Source: Nelumbo lutea
Lineage: Eukaryota > Streptophyta > Magnoliopsida > Proteales > Nelumbonaceae
Assembly: GCA_022828595.1 (NCBI GenBank)
Contig: JAKGHH010000005.1
Coordinates: forward strand, 30,392,193-30,456,192
Length of the DNA stretch: 64,000 nt
Direction of reading: 5' to 3'
In this document: positions 34,262 to 45,199 of the stretch, piece by piece
Numbering within the stretch: the stretch's first letter is position 1
Layout of the letters: each line of letters begins with the position of its first letter
The notes under the pieces: model-generated
Database searches by the model: none
What the model was told of the DNA's origin: nothing
The model's input: the letters and a program-made list of their open reading frames with translations, nothing else
Position numbers and translations under genes: made by a program

Positions 34262-34615
34262 ACCCAAATGGTTGAAGTACTTACCCACGACCTAGATGAA
34301 AAATATGATTTCATTTCTAGGTTTATTTTAAAAATAAAAAATTTTATTCTATTAATAATTATTGTGTATAGATTTATTAGTGGAATTTAATAATGATAAA
34401 CAAAAGTATTTTTTAAATTTCTAAATGTGTATTATTTATTTATGACATCATTAAATTATCCATTTGACCCAAATGGTTGAACTACTTACCCACCACCTAG
34501 ATGAAAAATATTATTTTATTTTTATGTTTATTTTAAAAATATATAATTTCCTTCTATTAATAATTATTGTGTATGGATTTATTAGTGGAATTTAAGGATG
34601 ATAAACAAAAGTATA
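34262..34615. repeat. AT-rich direct duplication, period about 205 bp
   Basis: The segment starting ACCCAAATGGTTGAAGTACT at about 34262 recurs at 34467 and runs parallel for about 145 bp (CTAGATGAAAAATAT, CTATTAATAATTATTGTGTA, TTATTAGTGGAATTTAA). It occupies the place where Copia-3 should have protease and integrase, so it is foreign or rearranged DNA. Confidence 0.75.
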
Positions 34616-34769
34616 AATGTTGGATTCAATGAGAGAGAATGTTATTTATCTAATGACTTAAATGTGAGACTTAATGAGAGGTAATTGAATGTACTTAAAT
34701 ATTCTTTTAATTACATTTTCTTCCCTTATATATATATATATATATCCCTATACTTGAACAAAATGGGAT

Positions 34770-36560
34770 CACTCTTAGATTGACTTGTCCTGAGCATCAT
34801 GGATACAAATGTCTTGATCCTTCCACTAGCCACTAGTATGTTCCCCATCATGTCTTCTTCAATGAGAATTATTTATTTCCATTTAAATTTATTGATCATG
34901 ATACGTCTCAACCCACTCACTCCCAACCTATACCTTCCTTGCCTATTCAGTCCATAATTCTACCTCCCATTAAACCGAATCATATTGAACCCTCCCCTCC
35001 TCTTAACATCACACAACAAACCTCTTCTCCATTCATACTATATCTAATTCATTGCCCTCCAATTCTGGGTCCACCTTAGAATTCACCCATCACCATACAA
35101 ATGAAAATCTCCCACCCTCCTCTCCCTCCTCCTCTACCAATCTACCTCTTGCCTCTACCCATACTGCTCCACCAACCAATATCCACCCTATGACCACTTG
35201 GTCAAAGAGGTATTTTCAAACCTAAAATCTACCTTGCACCTAAATACCCTACTATTAAACCCATATCTGACTCCTCCACAGTTAAGCAAGTTCTCTTGGA
35301 CAAGAATTGGTATAATGCCATGAAAGATGAATTTGAAGCACTCACTTGTAATAGTACTTGGGTCCTTGTACCCCATCCAACTAATCAAAATGTCATTAGA
35401 TTTAAGTGGGGTTTTCGCCTTAAGCATGGTCAAAATTGTAGTACTTTACATTATAATGCCCACCTCATGGCCAAGAGATTCTCCCAAAAAGAGGTGTGGA
35501 CTTTCACAAGATATAAAGATATTTAACCCAGTTGTCAAACCTGTCACCACCAGGTTATAACTTTCTATTGTCATATCTAAAAATTGGCCAATTCATCAAA
35601 TTGATGTTCAAAATTCATTCTTTAATGGGGATTTGTCTCTTAAAAATTGGCCAATTCATCAATTTTTATGGAACAATTGTTGGGTTTCAAAGAAGTTATT
35701 CATCCTAATTATGTTTGTCTCTTAAATCACTCTCTCTATTGATTAAAACAACCTTCTCATGCTTGGTACATCAAACTTTCCAAATTCTTGCAAAACTATG
35801 GCTTCAATTACTCCGAAGTGGATCATTCCCTCTTTTACAAGCATGATCAACATGAGTCTCTCTTCATTCTCATTTATATGGATGATATCCGCATTACCGG
35901 TAGTGACTCTTCCATGATTTCATCTCCTATTGCTCCTTGAGCTCTACATTTGCAGTTAAAGATCTTGGAGATATTCATTATTTTTTGGGTGTTGAAGCAA
36001 CACGACTCTCATCTGGTTTTTTCCTCTCACAATAGAACTATAGTATTGATCTTTTAACTTCCACTGGTTTGATTGATGCCAAACTAGCTCGCACTCCATT
36101 CTCTTCAGGCTATTCTCATACTACAGAACATTTCTTTGATGTTACCCTATATAGGAGGTGCATTACAATACTTTTCACTTACTCACTCTGCCATATCCTT
36201 CTCTGTCAATAAGGATGTCAATTTATGCATGCACCATCCACAAGTCATTGGGTGGCTATCAAACATATTTTATGTTACTTGAAAGCAACCATGCGCTTTG
36301 AACTATGTATCACATTGTCTTCAATGGATTTCCTTTTCTCATTTTCTGGTGTTGATTGGGCGAGTGATCATGTGGACAAAAAATCTCAAAATGGGTTTTG
36401 CATTTTCTTTGGCAGCAACCTGGTCTCTTGGTCTTCCAAGAAGCAAAAGACCACTAAGAGTGAATACCACAACCTTGCATCCACAGTAGTTGAGACACTA
36501 TGGATTCAATCTTTACTCCATGAGGTTGAATTTCCCTTTGATCGCATTCTACTTTTGTGA
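34770..36560 (+). pseudogene. Copia-3 integrase C-terminus, RT and RNase H
   Basis: From about 34790 the plus strand reads LTCPEHHGYKCLDPSTS and VFFNENYLFPF, the C-terminal integrase region. RT follows: NWYNAMKDEFEALTCNSTWV at 35310, KWGFRLKH, then broken frames to [17 protein letters not shown] (about 35862-35910), with the YMDD catalytic motif intact. RNase H at 36225-36560 reads WVAIKHILCYLKATM and [20 protein letters not shown]. It continues, in a shifted frame, through [10 protein letters not shown] and SAKQLADGFTKGL to the polypurine tract. Several frameshifts and stops prevent expression. Confidence 0.85.
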
Positions 36561-37016
36561 CAAAATTAGTGCTACTTTTCTTGTAGCAAATCCAATTCTT
36601 CATTCTTGGTCAAAGCATATTGAAATTGACATCCACTTTGTCTGAGATTTTGTTGCCAAGAAGAAATTTCAAGTTCATCACATCAACTCTGCAAAGCAGT
36701 TGGCCGATGGTTTCACTAAAGGGCTTACCTTCAAGAAATTTTCATTGCTTCGTTCCAAGTTATGCGTTACATGCCCACGTATAACTTGAGGGGATAATAG
36801 ATCACGTCTTTGTTTCCATATTTTAGCTGGCTCTCTCTCTTTCTCTGTTTTTAGATCACACCTGACTCTTATCCTTTTATTTGTCTTTATCCATTATTTG
36901 TGTTTATCTTTATTATTGTTAGAGTTCTACTTGGACTCCATCTTCTTGTGTTTAAATGCCTTGGCATCGAATACAGAAATAGCTCCCTTCTTTTCTCAAA
37001 TATTTCATTTAATTAG

Positions 37017-37420
37017 GGAGGAGAGAGTAAGAAGGAACAAAACCATGTTGGTATTTGTAGAGGACAAGGGGAGGTTTAAGTAACTTAGAATATTTAGTTT
37101 AAAAGTATTTTCTTTTTTATATTATTTCTTTTAAATAATTGACAGCAATAATGATGAACAATAATATTATAGATTACTATTAATAGTAAATTACTAATAT
37201 CCTATTAATAATTTTCAGCAACAACAATTAGATTATTTATTAACAATAATAATTAACATTAATATCATATATTATAGTTTATTGTAATTAATTATAGATT
37301 ATTGCTAATTATTAAAAAAATAATTAACATTCATGCATTAATTACTATAATTAACAATAATGTGTTTATTACAATAAATAATGGTTTGGTCAGCATTAAT
37401 TAAACACATGTTTTTAATAG
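37017..37420. other. AT-rich low-complexity DNA
   Basis: Repeated TTAATAATTAAC and ATTATTAATAG words without coding content. Confidence 0.6.
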
Positions 37421-37780
37421 TTCAAGAGAGATCAAGCTGATCCACGAACTAATTGCAAAACGGGTTATGAGGACCCTATAACATCACCTTCCTCACATGT
37501 TTGTTGCAAAAAGTTGTCGAGAACTGCTTTGTTCATGATTGGAAAATGGTCTGAGTTGACACGTCATTTGAAATTGGTGATTCAACAGAAGTGACCAGCT
37601 GATCATAAACCAGTGAAGTGACCTACTAGCAAGGTTCATAGGTTGATAGTATGCTTTTTGCAAGCTTCAAAGGTCAATAATTATATCTGGGTTCTGATTG
37701 GCCTTGTTGGCAATTCTTTGTAATTGTATCAATTTCTTAAATGAATGGAATATGCTTTAAGCCTTCAAAAAAAAAAAAGG
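37421..37780 (+). mobile_element. Possible LINE 3' end with poly-A
   Basis: The segment ends GCTTTAAGCCTTC followed by 12 A residues at about 37768-37779. Just upstream it has TTTGTAATTGTATC and TAAATGAATGGAATATGC, the arrangement seen at plant LINE 3' ends. No RNase H coding tail is recognisable, so this is suggestive only. Confidence 0.4.
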
Positions 37781-38550
37781 TCAGGCCTACCCTTACTCAT
37801 TTTGCATGGAATAGTATCTGTATCTAAAACTCTGCTTAGAAGAGATATAAATATAAATATGTAGAGTACAGAATTTTGTATTTTGTATTATTTTCTATGT
37901 ACTTGCACTATATGTATTTGCATTTATACTCTTTCCAAACTGAGCCTAAGTAATACTTGGGTATCGACCTATTTGGTTGAGCATCAATAAAACAAATAGA
38001 GCTAATTGGATACGGATCCAATTACATAAAACCCACCCTTGTTGCATGTTGATGACTATATGTTTTTGTTGAAACACCCAAAATCCAACAAAGGTTCAAA
38101 AGAGAGAAATTATTGGTTTTACATGGAAAACATGTATTGGAAACCATTGGTTTCAAGAAAGATTATGAGGCCCAATGGAAAATAACAGTGAATACATACC
38201 TTTAGTGGTGTCAATCGAATGAAGTAATCTGTCCTTTCATCAAAGCAAATTGCAATAATTTACTCCAAAGCTTTCGATAAAAAATCCACGATTACTATAG
38301 TTTGTAAAATGTTAAAAAAAACAAAGAAAAATCTTGTTGGGGCTTTACTAACCAATGGGGAAGATGGCTAGAGAGAGGAGTAAGAAGAGGGGAAGATGGG
38401 TAAATAGAAGAATGAAAAGAGAAGTAGCATGTAAGTTGAAAGGAATAAGAAGAGGAGCAAGTAGCATGTAAACTGAGGACTATGAGGCTAAGGAAGTTGC
38501 CACCGAAGAGGCAACACACTAACCATTTATGTTCCTATTTTCACACAAGG
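37781..38550. other. Intergenic DNA, no gene seen
   Basis: No recognisable coding segment. The minus-strand open frame at 38295-38519 is serine/phenylalanine-rich without a domain. Confidence 0.4.
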
Positions 38551-38669
38551 CTATATTTGGTTTGAAGGAAAATGTAGGGAAAGGTAAGGAAACCTTTACA
38601 AAGCTTGTATAGTTTTTCTTACCTTTCCCTTCCTTTTTCTACTTTTTCCTTCAAACCAAACACAACATA
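38551..38669. mobile_element. Foldback MITE of about 119 bp
   Basis: The left arm TTTGGTTTGAAGGAAAATGT, continuing GGGAAAGGTAAG, is matched by the right arm CTTACCTTTCCC, continuing through ACTTTTTCCTTCAAACCAAA. The whole element can fold into one long hairpin with a loop of about 20 bp. Target duplication not assigned. Confidence 0.65.
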
Positions 38670-38816
38670 AGTGTTATGGGAAGTTTCCCACTATGCAGAG
38701 ATATTTCAAAGCTTTTCCACATAGCCTAATGAGAAGTAATCTTGGTAGAGGAAAAGAAAGAATGAGAGAGGCTCAATGACAAGGCTAGGAAGGGGAAAGG
38801 AGAAAGGAGACAAAAT

Positions 38817-40168
38817 TTAAGGAAAAAGCAAGAAAAGGGGGAAAGAAGGAAAGGAAGGGTGGGTGACATGCATGGACAACCTTACTTTATATATATATAT
38901 ATAATATAGATTTTCAATTGAAGAGTGATTAAAATTAACCAATAATTGATAGTAGCTCAGTTGGTAAGTACTCTCATTAGTATTCAGAATGATAACAATG
39001 TCTTCATTTCCAAAAACCTCAATAACAGCAACCCCAATCTTGTTAACATTACCCATTTTAATTTCTTCATCTACATAAACTCTATCCTTTATAACACCAT
39101 CTCTTCCATAGCAACTATTTCCTTTGAAGTTTGAAACACTCAAAGTAGCCATTGCCTTAATAATCATGGCCTCATTGTCATTAGCATCAATGAAAAAGAT
39201 TCATCTCTAGTGGAAGCCATATATTTGCATGCAACAACCTCACTATCATAAAAAAAATTTATCCTTAGGCAGCACCACACCACCCTTATTACAGCCTTCA
39301 ATCCTACACACATAAAATACTCACTTAGTATATGTTTGGTTCCATCTACATTTATTAATTAAACATTTATTGACAGTGCCACATAGGTGCCGCATCAGCA
39401 AATGCATCATTAATTGTATCTACATGTATCGATGTTTGCAAAAGCAAACTTTGGTTTCTATGCGCCTCTCCTGTTTCAGGAAGCTTCATTTTGGAGCTTC
39501 CTAAAATGGGTAGCCATTTATTTACATTTTGCTAATGTGGTACCTAATGACGCCTATGTGTCATAAACGCCCTCATTAATTGTTTTTCTTAGTTTTGCAG
39601 TCACACAAGTACAAAACGTTTATTCAATTAACGTAAACGAAACCCAACACCCTGTTACTCTCATAGAATATTGAGATTTCAAACTCTAAGGTATAATCCC
39701 AAGACTTCGACAATATTTACTAAAATATTCTCTTGCCCCATAGTCATTTTCTAACCCATCAATTAAAGGATATCCTAAGCCAGTGGTATTCACATACTCT
39801 CATCCCTTACAACCAATGGGCTCTCTTACAACGTGAAGACATATGCCCAACCCATGACCAACTTTGTACACTTTCAACCTCATTAGATGAATAGGACTAG
39901 ATGTGAACCACCCAGCCCCAGAGGCAATCCTCCTATCCTCTACCTCCAAATTAATAACAACACCAAAATCCAATTGAACTAAGAAGCATTGCATATCACT
40001 TAGTGCTTCACTGTAACAAGAAAAAACAACAAAAAGTGAGTAAGTAACAATTATTTGGGGGGTCTGAACCATTGTAATAGGAATCTCATCAAAATTGGAG
40101 ACAAATTCAATATTTCCAACAATATTAGAAAGAGCTTGAATAGGGTCACCACTCAAAACCCTCTCCAT
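38817..40168 (-). pseudogene. Unrecognised gene-like remnant in two blocks
   Basis: Two minus-strand blocks look more protein-like than the surroundings. Block A (40168-39800, 122 residues) starts MERVLSGDPIQALSNIVGNI and includes DFGVVINLEVEDRRIASGAG and VGHGLGICLHVV. Block B (39310-38900) includes EGCNKGGVVLPKDKFF, a disrupted stretch, then MIIKAMATLSVSNFKGNSCY and MGNVNKIGVAVIEVFGNEDI. A probable MITE (39331-39650) lies between them. I do not recognise the family. They may be two exons of one dead gene or one exon split by the MITE. A TA dinucleotide run at 38886-38905 adjoins block B. Confidence 0.4.
39331..39650. mobile_element. Probable MITE with TATGTTTGGTT ends
   Basis: The left end TATGTTTGGTTCCATCTACA with TTTATTAATTAAAC is mirrored at the right by CGTTTATTCAATTAACGTAA and ACGAAACCCAACAC, as an imperfect inverted repeat of about 35 bp. 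The interior has no coding capacity. It separates the two blocks of the unrecognised remnant. Confidence 0.5.
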
Positions 40169-40237
40169 GATCTCACTACTCTAGATTAACTAAGACAACA
40201 CCCCCACCTTCATTTGGAGACCTAGCCAACTTAATAG

Positions 40238-40420
40238 TAGGGGTGTTCAATTTCGGTTGATAAACCAAAAAACAAACTGAACCAAACCAAATAAGCTAAT
40301 TCGATTATCGGTTCAGTTCGACTTTTATTTAAAAAAAATCGGTTTTTAGTTTTGGTTTGGTTTAACTGAAATTTTCAACCAAACTAAACCAAAAATCGAA
40401 TTAATGTTGTTATTTAGTTA
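40238..40420. mobile_element. hAT-like MITE end, TAGGGGTGTTCAATTTCGG
   Basis: The start TAGGGGTGTTCAATTTCGG, followed by alternating AACCAAAC and TTCGGTTT words, matches the type seen at 15343-15729. A right terminus with the inverted CCCCTA end was not found, so the element is truncated or its far end is degraded. Confidence 0.5.
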
Positions 40421-40559
40421 AGTATATTAAACATTAATGTTTAATTTAATACTTTATGCTAAATAATTATTCTATTTTCCAATGCATAATTAATAATAGT
40501 TAATTAAAACTATACTCATTATTAATTGTTTATTAGTCATTAATTGTTCATTAATCATT

Positions 40560-40760
40560 AATTACTTTTGAAAATGGCCAATTCGCCAATTCCCCATTGG
40601 CATAGGGCATTGGGCCTATTTTAGCTTTTAATTAATAATAGCTAATTAATTAAAACCATTAGGCTTTGGGGTCATTCTAACTTTTAATTAATAATAGATA
40701 ATAATTAATTAATTAAAACCATTGTGTTTTGGGGCCATTTTAACTTTTCATTAATAACAC
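40560..40760. repeat. AT-rich tandem repeat, about 75-bp unit
   Basis: TTTTAATTAATAATAGCTAA, AATTAAAACCATTAGGC and TTTGGGGTCATTCTAAC recur about two and a half times. Short repeats of ATTAATTGTTTATTAGTC precede them near 40515. Confidence 0.65.
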
Positions 40761-40799
40761 TAGTGGCGGTCTTAACCGTGCCTTAGGCCAATTGAAACA

Positions 40800-41015
40800 T
40801 TGCTTCCGTTTCTAGGTGGCGGTCTGAACCGCCGTCTTAGATCTATTTGGACCGCCACCTTAGATCGGTCAACATTTTGCTTCCGTTTTTAGGTGGTAGT
40901 CTGGACCACCAGCTTAGATCTCTTTAGATTGCTTCCTTAGGTCAATCAAAATGTTGCTTCTGTTTTTAGGTGGTGGTCTGGATCGCTGGGTTAGATTTCT
41001 TTAGACCACTGGTGA
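40800..41015. repeat. 78-bp tandem repeat with internal palindromes
   Basis: Units begin at about 40800, 40878 and 40955 with TTGCTTCCGTTTTTAGGTGG, followed by CTTAGATCTCTTTAGA. Within units GGTGGCGGTCTGAACCGCC and GGTCTGGACCACC are near-palindromes. The third unit is incomplete. Nothing is encoded. Confidence 0.7.
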
Positions 41016-41770
41016 TAATTTCTATAGCTCCCAAGTAAGCTCATCCAACTACTAATCAATACTACTTATATGCTTATTCTTTTATTCTTTTGTATGCTCC
41101 ATAATCACCCTTTTACCACCAATGTTAATGCCTTTATAGTTTATTCAACTTTGATTTCCCATTGGGCCTACCATCTCCAAAAGAAGTCAACATTTCAATC
41201 TAGTCATTCTTGGGCCTATTCTTCTTTATCTCAATTCCAATCTATTCTACAGATTTCTCTTCCTTTTGATAGTCCCAACTTCCCTAACACTACATGTAAC
41301 TCCCTTGCGAATATAAATCCATCTCCATCATTGTGACAAAAGATGTGGTGTATGCTCTCTCGTTTTCTTTGCCCTCTTCACCTACCACCATAATATGTCT
41401 CATATCTCCCTCAACAACTTATGCAAAAATTCAAAGTTATGCTTTTTCCTTGCCTCCTTCCACCTCTCCTATCACCTTTCACCTCCTTACCTCCATCTCT
41501 TAGACAAAGTTGTTATTTCTCTGTCATGACCACCTTGCCAAAGAACCTCACATTTCCATCCCCTCTATGCCTTTGGTGACTATAAGTAATGACTAGGTCG
41601 CATTGCTCTCTTGGAATATTGTCTTTGATTAGTCTTCATAGGTAAAGAACATACTAAAATATGCACAGCTGTGGTTCCAAAAAACTCTTCACATCTCTGA
41701 TGAAAAGTTTTGCTTCTTTAATTAAGATGTTTGGTTTCCCAAGTCGCCAAACTATTTTTTAAGCTAGCAG
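41016..41770. other. Intergenic DNA, no confident gene
   Basis: An 88-residue plus-strand frame (41070-41336) is serine-rich without a domain. The stretch 41600-41630 encodes ALLSWNIVFD, faintly like the start of a LINE endonuclease, but nothing around it supports that. Confidence 0.35.
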
Positions 41771-41784
41771 GCAATATTTCATTA

Positions 41785-42980
41785 TCAAGTCGAAAGAGAG
41801 GTCTTACTACAATCATCCCTAAGATCAAAGAGAATAAAGTCAGGTGGCCCGATCCAGAACTCGAACCGGCCCATAGATAAATCAAGCTTATTAGCAACTT
41901 TATGGGTTAGAAAGTTCTCTGACCTATGAACATAAGAGAAGACAACGTGCGATGAATGAGACAAAATCACTTGACAATCTGCTATAAGAGAATGAATGTG
42001 CCACAAAGGTGGTAAGGAAGGGTCTAAGAGGAGCTTGATGGGAACTAGAGCATCACCTTTGGTGAAGGCTGAGATCATAGGCCCACTGAATGGCGAAGAT
42101 GAAGGCTTGAGACTCCACTTCAATTAAAATGCACTTAGATTTGATTTTGGATCTAGCCACAACATATGTATCATTTAAGTCCTTAATTAGTAAATACTAC
42201 TCCCACCATTGCACCACCATGAGAGACGATTGCATCAACATTCATTTTGAGATGGGCCTTTGGGGTTCTACTCCAATGGTGCGGGGTAACAATCAGAGAT
42301 GGGGACCAACTCCTTGTTGAGTCCCGAAGAGAGACCACTTTTCTATGTGATAGAAGGAAATCTTCGGTTGCAGTAATAACAACTAAGGGGTTTGGTCTCT
42401 CATTGTTGAAGATAACCTTGTTGTAATGCTTCCATATTTGCCATATGTAAACTACACTAGCTAGTAAGGAGGCAATGAAGATTGCCACTAAAGTCTTCCC
42501 CGGTCATTATCAACCCAAGTTTCAATCCAATCCTGAACAAACCATTGATTGAAGCTTTGTGCGGACGGCCAAGGGGGGAAGCAAACCAAACTGCTTTTAC
42601 CATTGGGAAATAGAAGAAAAGATGGGAAGCCGATTTTGATTCATATTTGTATAACAAACAAAGTGGGTCAAAATGGTGGGATTTGTAGCTAAGAGACTCA
42701 AAGACTGGAGTGCACCATTGAGAACTCTCCAAATAAACATGGACATGCGAGGAGGGATACACACACTCCATCTAGCTTTTAGCCAAGGGAGGGCCATTGA
42801 ACCTCTACTAGATGATGTAAAGGATTCAATGCTACAAAGAAATTTGTAACTAGATTTATTTGCAAGTGTAAGCACCATGAGGTGTAAGGTTCCACACCAA
42901 TTTGTACGGATGGTCCGTAACGAGAAGGTGAAAATGGAATATTGCACTTGCAATTCCTTCATCAAATAGATCATGGACAC
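41785..42980 (-). pseudogene. LINE-2 ORF2 zf-RVT and RNase H
   Basis: Frames 42980-42597 and 42771-42457 together read CIPPRMSMFIWRVLNGALQ, SHHFDPLCLLYKYESKSASH and HLFFYFPMVKAVWF, the zf-RVT pattern (C..C....S..HLF..C, with some cysteines replaced). RNase H follows: HLKMNVDAIVSHGGAMVGVV at about 42250, then AFTKGDALVPIKLLLD and a VHRSENFLTHKVANKL end (about 41920), equivalent to the RxxNxxADxLA tail. Frames change at least three times. Confidence 0.85.
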
Positions 42981-43562
42981 TCTCCAGTCTCCAAGTTTGA
43001 TTTCTCATATCTAACTGATCACTCACAAGGGTGGTCGGATCACACTCTTTTAAACAAGGTTCAACATATGAAAACTCAGAATCCAAGGGTCATGAAGAGA
43101 TAAAACATGGGTATTATCACCAATAATCTCCTCTCTACAACCGAACATGCTTTGAAAAGCTAGAATATCATCCGTCCACAAGTTCTTATTCTGTAAGTAT
43201 TTTCCCCTTAACACCCGGGCCCAAAGAGAGTTTGGTTCAACTAGAAATTGCTATATCAACTTGAATATCAAAGCCTTGTTGCATTTTTGGGCTTCATGGA
43301 TTCCAAGACCTTCATTAGTAGTAGGTTGAGTGAAGTCTTTCCATGCCTTTAGAAATATATGTTTCTTTCCATCATCATGAAAAAACCCACCAAAAACTTC
43401 TAACAATTATATTAATGTCCATAAAGGTATAGAAACAAGGGGCAGATGGGCAAAATGGTTAGAGTGCTCTTTATAAGAGTGGTACAGCCTACATGCAATA
43501 TGGAATTTAATTTCCATAAGCTAGAGGAGTTGGATGCTAGAGGGAGACAAAGGTAGTTTCAC

Positions 43563-43930
43563 CATGGGGGCATTCTTTTTCTAGATTTTGAGACGGGGGA
43601 AAGTTGGTCAATGGAATTTTGATTTCCATTGACCAAGAACCCCATGTTCTTTTTTTTAGATTTATGTGGGGACTAGGGAAAGTTTATTTTCCTGGGGTAA
43701 GTGATACCCATCTCCTATGTGGGTAAATAACTTTACCACTTTAGGGGAAAGTTGCCAACACTTTAATGGGACAAAAATGCCCCTTGTAATAATGAATTTT
43801 TATGGATAAAATGGTCATTGACTTATTTATATCGGAAATAAAAGAACATGGGTAAATGCACTTAACTGGGTTACTCTTTCCTGGAAAACACTTACCTGGG
43901 TAAGTAACTTACCGAAAAGTGAACGTAGCC
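43563..43930. mobile_element. Insertion of about 370 bp inside LINE-2
   Basis: The RT reading VNFNKSSILFSKITSSIHHS to LEVNMTN stops at about 43930. LINE-like sequence resumes below 43560. The material between contains CCCATGTTCTTTT and its inverse AAAAGAACATGGGT plus several GTTACTTACCC and GGGTAAGTAA words, suggesting an inverted-repeat element. The ends are not defined well enough to name a family. Confidence 0.45.
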
Positions 43931-44099
43931 TATTCGTCATGTTAACTTCCAAGTGACTAGCAATCAAAGAGTGATGAATAGAAGAAGTGATCTTGCTAAA
44001 TAGTATGGAGGATTTATTGAAATTTACCAACTATCTAGACCAACAACAATACAAGTCAAGAATAATCTTTAAGCTGCCAGCTTCAAGGGGGTAGCCTTG

Positions 44100-45190
44100 C
44101 TAGTGAGAATGAGATTGTCGACCAACATAAGGTGGTTGAATTTAATAGGTCTTTGTGAAGGAGTCTAGAGATAGCCTTAACACAAACAATGGGGAGTTAA
44201 GGCGGTAAAGGACACCTTTTTCTTAAGCCACACTAGGGAGAGAGGGAAATACCAATCCACCCATTGATGAGGGTGGTAAGTATCATGGTAGTTATGCATT
44301 GTTCTATGAAAAACTTGATCGTAGGCCTTGGCTAGATCAACCTTAAGAAGGAAGAAACCATGTTTGGACTTTTAAGCTTTCATAATTGATAATCTCCTAA
44401 ACAATGACCATGTTATATATCTACAATTTGTCTTCCAAGGGAGAAGGTATTTTGAAATATAAGATAAAGCAAGGGAGAAACTCTTTCAACTTGAGCTATA
44501 ATTTTGGTGATGAGTTTGTAGATCACGTTATAGAATCCTATGGTCTTGAACAAAGAACAATGTTAGTCCTATTGATGGATTTTATATTAGCTGAAATATC
44601 TCTTGCACAATTTCTACCAATTCAAGGCCCATAACAACCCAAATTGATTGATATAATAGAGCTGAAAATGCCTTCTGAACTAGGGGCTTTAGTTGGGCCC
44701 ATACTAAATAGCATGGTTTTCAAAACCAGACCGGATCGGATGGTCGGATTGGAAAAACCAGGAACCGGATCCGTTTTTCCACAAAACCAGAATTTTGCCA
44801 ACAAACGTTTATTTGGTCAGCAAACTGCTGACTCGAGCAATTTAACCGTTCGAACCATTCAATGATTTTGACTGCTTTTTAGTATTATTTTTTTTAATTT
44901 TTTTTGTTAGAACAGACTGCCCGTTCAATTCGAACGGTGGACCCAAGAATTGGACCCCTGACCAGTTCGTTGTCCAGTTTGGTTTTAAAAACCTTGCTGG
45001 ATAGTGTTGCCTTGACTTCTTCCATGGTTGGAGGCAAGGAAAGCCAATCATTCTCATCTTCTGATATAATGGGCTTGAACAATTTGGATTGTAAGCCATA
45101 AAGGTCAGGTCCACTAGTGAATAAGCTAATGAAATAATTCTTAAACTCATGCTCAATTTCTTTAGAGTTAGAAGTCCACACCTCACCAAT
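44100..45190 (-). pseudogene. LINE-2 ORF2 reverse transcriptase, MITE-interrupted
   Basis: The minus strand reads SKEIEHEFKNYFISLFTSG, then SLPPTMEEVKATLSS down to about 44998. After the MITE it resumes at 44705 with GPTKAPSSEGIFSSIISIN and CYGPELV in another frame. Downstream, broken frames show HRILRSTNSSPKL-like and VDNLILTSKATPL sequence. Plant LINE RTs have EEVKxAL directly followed by KAPGPDG, so the MITE separates two adjacent codons. The catalytic xADD is seen only as the weak VDNLIL remnant near 44115. Confidence 0.8.
44709..44997. mobile_element. MITE with GGTTTTNAAAACC ends inside LINE-2
   Basis: The ends CATGGTTTTCAAAACCAGAC and, read in reverse, AAGGTTTTTAAAACCAAAC are inverted repeats. 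Flanks TACTAAATAG and TGCTGGATAG are similar over 9-10 bp with three transitions, compatible with an old 9-bp Mutator-type duplication. The LINE-2 reading frame jumps across it. A second, truncated copy starts at 46357. Confidence 0.65.
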
Positions 45191-45199
45191 TTTGAGTCA

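Larger units (their letters stand above)
32546..37011 (+). mobile_element. Copia-3: deleted Ty1/copia element, TSD ATTAG
   Basis: LTRs of 211 and 217 bp (32546-32756 and 36795-37011) both start TAATAGATCACGTC and end ATATTTCATYTA. They are flanked by identical ATTAG at 32541-32545 and 37012-37016. TGCTATCAGAGC at 32757-32768 is the primer-binding site (one mismatch from the methionine-tRNA type TGGTATCAGAGC). CTTGAGGGGA at 36785-36794 is the polypurine tract. Inside are gag pieces, the integrase C-terminus, RT and RNase H on the plus strand; protease and most of the integrase are missing. The ends are TA...TA rather than TG...CA. Confidence 0.92.
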
